From positions 66,133,249 to 66,197,248 of the forward strand of contig NC_088295.1 in NCBI RefSeq assembly GCF_032854445.1: a stretch of DNA of 64,000 bases, given 5' to 3'. The position numbers were made by a program, and so were the translations under genes. The notes beneath the pieces are model-generated. The model was not told the DNA's origin. It ran no database searches and saw only the letters and a program-made list of their open reading frames with translations. The DNA comes from Liolophura sinensis (Eukaryota; Mollusca; Polyplacophora; Chitonida; Chitonidae). Below, piece by piece: positions 59,201 through 64,000 of this stretch. The first letter of the stretch is position 1; every line of letters begins with the position of its first letter.

Positions 59201-62200
59201 GACATATGCGCCCCCTGGCATTCAGATAACTACTTATAAAAATGGGAAAAATATTAATTCTGGAATTTTGGCCTCTCTCTCTCTCTTATCGACCTATAAT
59301 CTTGATGGCCTTCTTGGGTATGACGCCAGTCCCCAATTAAATACAAATTATATATTTATTCCTAAAACTTAAATGATGTCTTTTCCTCCACAGTTGGCAT
59401 CAACTTACCGAGCAATGTGACCTTTAGAAAACAAAACCCCGCTTGGAGGCACCTGCTTGAGACATTTTGTCCAACCTTCTCAACAGATTGACCTGTGGGT
59501 AAACACACATGTAGCCGGCTGTAGTTCAGTACTACTCCAGACAATTCCGTGCAGAGATTCCACGCTGAAGAACAATACACCGCATTAAAACGCGACGGAG
59601 CAGGAGACCAATGCCACAATATCGGAGTAATTTGAAAAATCAGAATTGACTTGCTCTGGAATTTTTCTACGATTCCTACGATCAATGATGCCAGTTGGTT
59701 GTAAATTCACAAGGAACAATGACAACGTTTTCCGGACAATGCTAATGGAGATTGATGCTGATTGCCGTGTGCACAACTAACCAGCTCCGCAACGATAACT
59801 ACATGTATGTTTAAAGCTGGATTTGTCACATTTGAAGATGGGTTCTTTTCCAACGATCGCACTTGGTAAAGTCTGTGAGAGTATAATGTAACCCAGTTGC
59901 ACAGCAACCCAGAAAACATCGTTTACCCTTTTTTAAGGACTGGAGTCGACTTCAATAATCCTGTCAAAACTTAAAACGTCAGTAAAATAGGCAGATTCTG
60001 GATCAAAGGGTTAATAAACTTTCATACATTTCTTTTCAGATTACACTTAAACCTATCCACTTTTAAACTCATACAGTCAAAATATAAGCAATTAAATAAC
60101 ATTTTAAATTTTGACTGAAGTCAAAACGGACGTCGTGGAGTCTGCTTTAATGGGGTTTGTGGAGCATTATTCAGCGATGCATATTGCTGCACGCCATTTC
60201 CGTTACTCTGCATTATTGTTCATTTGTTCGCATGAATATTCTCACCAGACTGAATGGAGGGCTGGTGTCTCTGGTCTAGTGACGTCAAACTGTGTGATTG
60301 TTGTTACCTAATATTCCACAGGGATAATATACGCGGATATTACCACAATGATGTTTGTTTCTGACAGACCGCCAGGAATTTCTTCATGATCGCAAACTTC
60401 TTGGCGGAAATTGAGGTCACTTTCCAAGACCTTTGCTTTTAACCATGTGATGACTGACATCTGCTAATGATTCCTGTCCATGTGCCCGATGGGAATGCGT
60501 GTGACGCCTTCATCAATCATAGGAAAATAAATGGAAAACAAATCGACTTGCATACTGGGCTTCAGTACTTTATGCTTCAGTAATCTGTCCTCGTTTCCAT
60601 ATAGACAAAGCTGACTTCACAGATGTGATTCGATTTACGTAAACTCTGAAGTATCGTCTTAACTATTTGAGAAAGTTTCGAAGCAAATAAGTAGATTTTT
60701 TTTCTTATCCGAACAGAGAAAAGAATATCACATTCACTGTACATATTTTATTCTAAATTGTTACCTGGGAACAGTGCATTTTAGACGGCAAATCGTACCC
60801 TGTATTCCAACACATTATGACCAGCAGGATGTTGATCGTGGTCGTGACTAATCTCACATTGTATAATTAAAATTATTTCGCCTGTTTCATTCCAACACAG
60901 TGAGAGGGCGGTACATGAGTGATTCAAAGAGTAAGGCGAGCAAGCGTGAGGGCTCATTCCCGATCCTGAGCAGGGAAATAAGCAATGGGCGACATTCATA
61001 TGAGCTTTCCCGCATTCTTTATGTCGTAGGGCGCCGACGCATGAGCCTCCAATGAAGGAGAGAACGCCATGGTTACGGATATTGCAGTTTTATTCCATTA
61101 ACATAAAATGAAGACTGAAGCCAACTCCGATTGTAGCTATACATGTACCCATCAACTCCGTAATCACAGCATCCGCCAACATCATGAACATTAAAACCAT
61201 AAATACACAGATAGGCCTATACTCCAACAGTACAAACGACAGGGCAGCAAGGCTAACTTCCAACTCGACGCCGCTTTTATAACATTGGGATAGGCGGTAC
61301 CGTTTCACAACTCATAATATAGTCCACAGCTCATGCCTGTCATATACGTCATGAATAAGCAGTATTCCTACAAGTCGAAACCAATGTATTCAACTCCAAA
61401 AATCAAGGTTAATATATGGCACCGCGTCACCAAATGTCTAATTGTAAGGATACATATATGATTACATTATTCCTAACCCTTTTAAAAGAAATTAGCCCAT
61501 GTTTAACATATGTGCTGTATCTAACGCGACACAAAGTGAGGCAGCCTGAACGGGGAGCCCCACATTCCAGAGCCATCGCTTATTGACTCCCAGTATAGCC
61601 AAGACGAATATCAAGAAATATATACATATATACTTTTGACTCTAACAAACAGTGTTTCCAAACACTGGCTCCGACATTTATACGTCCATACCTCATGCAT
61701 TCCGCTTTTTGTTTCACCCATAAAACTGACGGCCATCGTATAAGTAAACAATTTAGTCAATAAGCAACAATGGAATAAATCAGTTTCATCAGTGTTATGT
61801 AGAGTATGTGCCTCATTGTGTTAATCTCACTAGGATATACTGAACGTCCTTCTAGTTTCGTTAGAAACCCAAAGAGAATTTAATCAACAAACTTCGATTT
61901 AACAGGAGTTCAAGTGCTCTGTTAATTGAGTTCTGATATGTTTTTTGTATGCATCAAACTATCAACAAAGTACTTGACTAGGCAGTAGATCACGGCCGAC
62001 AAGAATGATAGTATATCATTTTCAACCTTTCGCATGGATAGAGGTGTTGCTGAAGTTTGAACTGCAACAACCATATGGCCAGGCGTTTCTACAACTGACC
62101 TGTAGAAAGAATGTGATCATCCCTGACGTCATATATAATTTCATCTACAAATTGCCATCGGCAAACAGAAATTTACAATGTATACATTACCTGTACCGTT

Positions 62201-62227
62201 TTTCAACATCTAGTCGTTGAAGTCAAA

Positions 62228-62473
62228 ATGGGTTTGGTTTTGTCAAAAAAAAGTCTCCTCTTGGCCTTCCTATTTCTAATATTGTGCGACATCGATTTAA
62301 TGATTTTAAACTATTTTTATGAAAACATAACATCGAGTAATATTTTCATTGACAACTTTGCTAGGGATATGAAGCGCGATCCCACCGACATAAAAACATG
62401 CTGTTACCAAGACTACAGAGAACAATTTCTGCAATGCAATAAGGAGGGACGACAGGAAAAGACTACAGGGTAA
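62228..62473 (+). CDS. Candidate small membrane or secreted protein (81 codons)
   Basis: The ATG is in a fair context (AAAATGG). Residues about 9-28 (LLLAFLFLILCDIDLMIL) form a hydrophobic stretch after a basic KK, suiting a type II membrane anchor or an uncleaved signal. A sequon (NIT) and a Cys-rich end (KTCCYQDYREQFLQCNKEG) follow. A GTAAAG and a GTAAGA near 62471-62480 could be donors, so this may be a first exon. No family is recognised, and the flanks show no repeat. Confidence 0.3.
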   Translation: MGLVLSKKSLLLAFLFLILCDIDLMILNYFYENITSSNIFIDNFARDMKRDPTDIKTCCYQDYREQFLQCNKEGRQEKTTG

Positions 62474-64000
62474 AGGGTAAGACGGGAGCAGCAAAAACAG
62501 TGTGATATTTGGCAAACGGTCACACTTATTAACCGGTGAAACACGGCTTCTTGTCATTTTACCTCAGTCAAGGGTAACTCTTCTTGTAAATGCTGAAATA
62601 TTAGCAAATTGCACGCCCCCTAGCAGAATTAAGTACAAAAAATGTATTAAGTTTTGTTTCGGGGATGATCAGCCCTCCATCATAATCCCAGTTTATGCAG
62701 GAATACAATATAAAAAATACTACAGCACACAAATCAGAGCAGCGACGACAGTACTATAATCGCCATAGTCACACTTTACCGGTGAAATACTGAAAAGATC
62801 TTAACATATTTAATTTCAAAGCCTTAAATTATTTTGATTCTAAGAGTGAACAAACTATTCATAGAGTGAGAAACTAATCAAACATTTATATATATCAAAA
62901 CCAGATCGTACCTAGACGTAAGACATCAACATCGACCAAAATTTTGATTGCTCTGCTGGAACGATGGTGGCTTGACAGGCTTACATACATGCTAGGTCTT
63001 TGAATACAAAAACAAACCACTGGTACCAGATAGGATTGATTGCTTCAAGACACAAATGTTATCTAAGATCTGGTTAAATACATCTAGGTCAGCGATAATT
63101 AGCCCTGGTTTTCACACTATTGCTACGTAATCCAAATAATTTTCTGCAAGACTAGAATTTTTTCAGGAACAACGCTATACTTTTTCAGATGCTGTAGAGT
63201 GTGAATACTGCACCAAACGTCTCATAACATAATCTGGCTTTTCCCTTGTGGATTTATTGTATTTGTGTTGTTTCGTTTTTTAACTTCTCATTTAGACGAA
63301 GATCGTTAGTCGGCCTTTCTTGGACAGATCAAGAGCGATGATCCCTGTCACAGGCTAAGCTCTCTCTGTGCAAAACCTCTAGTCTTAACAAGAAATCTTT
63401 ATAACTCTATTTGCTGTAACCCCATCACACAGTTAGCCTCGAGGGATCTAGAGAAGGATTTCCAGTTGACATGTCAGTAAATTCATTATGTGCTAAACCG
63501 GTCAAAGCTATACCTGGGGGAAAAGCAATAGAAATAAACCTGATAAGACCAAAGTATCCTCAGAAAAACTCAATACCCACATCAGGAAAATCGATGTCTT
63601 GGAAAGCCATAAATTAACATTTGTAATTAAGAGTGTTTGCTTGAACAAGAAGATAAACATTTGTGTAATTTGTGTTTTATGCTTCATTTCGTAGGCGTTA
63701 TATAAAAATGTTGCACATGAGTGACCGAAGAAATAAACTGAAAATCATGTTGTATATCAGACATGTTAACTGTAATATATAAAGATAGCCTTTATACATT
63801 AGTTTATTTTTAGGACATTGAAATCCAAACGCCGGTAGGATCTCCTACGCCTGTAAACAACACACAGTGTTAAATCACACCAAATAGTTCTGTGTACGTT
63901 TTTCAGTCCAAGTCGACCTGAAAGCAATTGCGCTTCTGGTCGTTGAATCGACGGTTTTAGTCTAGGCTTAACATTGGGAGTGTATAGAATGCCTTCTGGA
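62474..64000. other. Right flank, nothing recognised
   Basis: AT-rich DNA with no exon, repeat copy or RNA gene that I can support. The frame at 62502-62759 has no clear start or homology. Confidence 0.4.

Larger units (their letters stand above)
51720..62227. other. Gene-poor stretch with repeats
   Basis: Ten kilobases with no recognised exon. It holds the SINE-B copy, the rearranged SINE-A, repeat-C and repeat-D copies, a poly(A) run at about 56988-57003, and the paired CRE inverted repeat. Overlapping frames at 55740-56101 on both strands, and those at 54691, 59362 and 61090, have no support beyond being open. Confidence 0.5.

Noticed and set aside
59362-59685. Minus-strand 107-codon frame and an acceptor-like site on the plus strand at 59390
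   Set aside because: Neither the minus frame nor the short plus-strand frame (about 31 codons) has a recognisable family or a partner exon.
1-64000. CRISPR array, operons or prokaryotic mobile elements
   Set aside because: No regularly spaced direct repeats with unique spacers. Introns, poly(A)-type signals and SINEs show the DNA is animal nuclear.

Overview
This is eukaryotic (animal) genomic DNA. It has spliced genes with GT-AG introns, long AT-rich introns, and many dispersed tRNA-derived SINEs ending in AAATA-type tails or in CACTCACT-type tails. The repeat style and a secreted fibrinogen-domain gene suggest a lophotrochozoan, most likely a mollusc. That is inference; no species can be named from the window.

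Region 1 (about 0.5-28 kb, + strand) holds an orthologue of PRR5/PRR5L (Protor), the Rictor-binding subunit of TOR complex 2. Eight or nine coding exons can be placed by family similarity and by splice phases that chain without a break. With the weaker first two exons included, the model reads 379 codons plus stop, close to the family length. The last exon ends either at an in-frame TAG or at a good donor six bases earlier. The introns hold SINEs, tandem repeats and a foldback (MITE-like) element next to exon 5.

Region 2 (28-36 kb) is mostly repeats and single-copy non-coding DNA. It ends at a 405-codon reading frame (35958-37175, +) that I do not recognise. That frame lies in what looks like a 3'-terminal exon.

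Region 3 (38.1-47.1 kb, +) is the most interesting. Two paralogous first exons (38116-38608 and 40545-41310) each encode a signal peptide, an acidic Tyr-rich stretch, a C-x(n)-C-P-x-x-W motif and a helical stalk. Both end in phase 1 at a GTAAGTC donor. Only one fibrinogen-like C-terminal domain follows (exons 45291-45438 and 46252-46735), and it begins in phase 1. The simplest reading is one gene with alternative secreted N-termini, or a tandem duplicate whose upstream copy lost its own domain. The downstream exon adds a long Pro-Thr-Pro-Arg mucin-like repeat.

Region 4 (47-64 kb) has no confidently recognised gene. It carries SINE copies of both families, another interspersed repeat family, a perfect 12-bp inverted repeat holding two CRE-type TGACGTCA sites, and two weak candidate starts of secreted or membrane proteins (51599 and 62228). 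Most short open frames elsewhere are chance or repeat-derived and are not listed.
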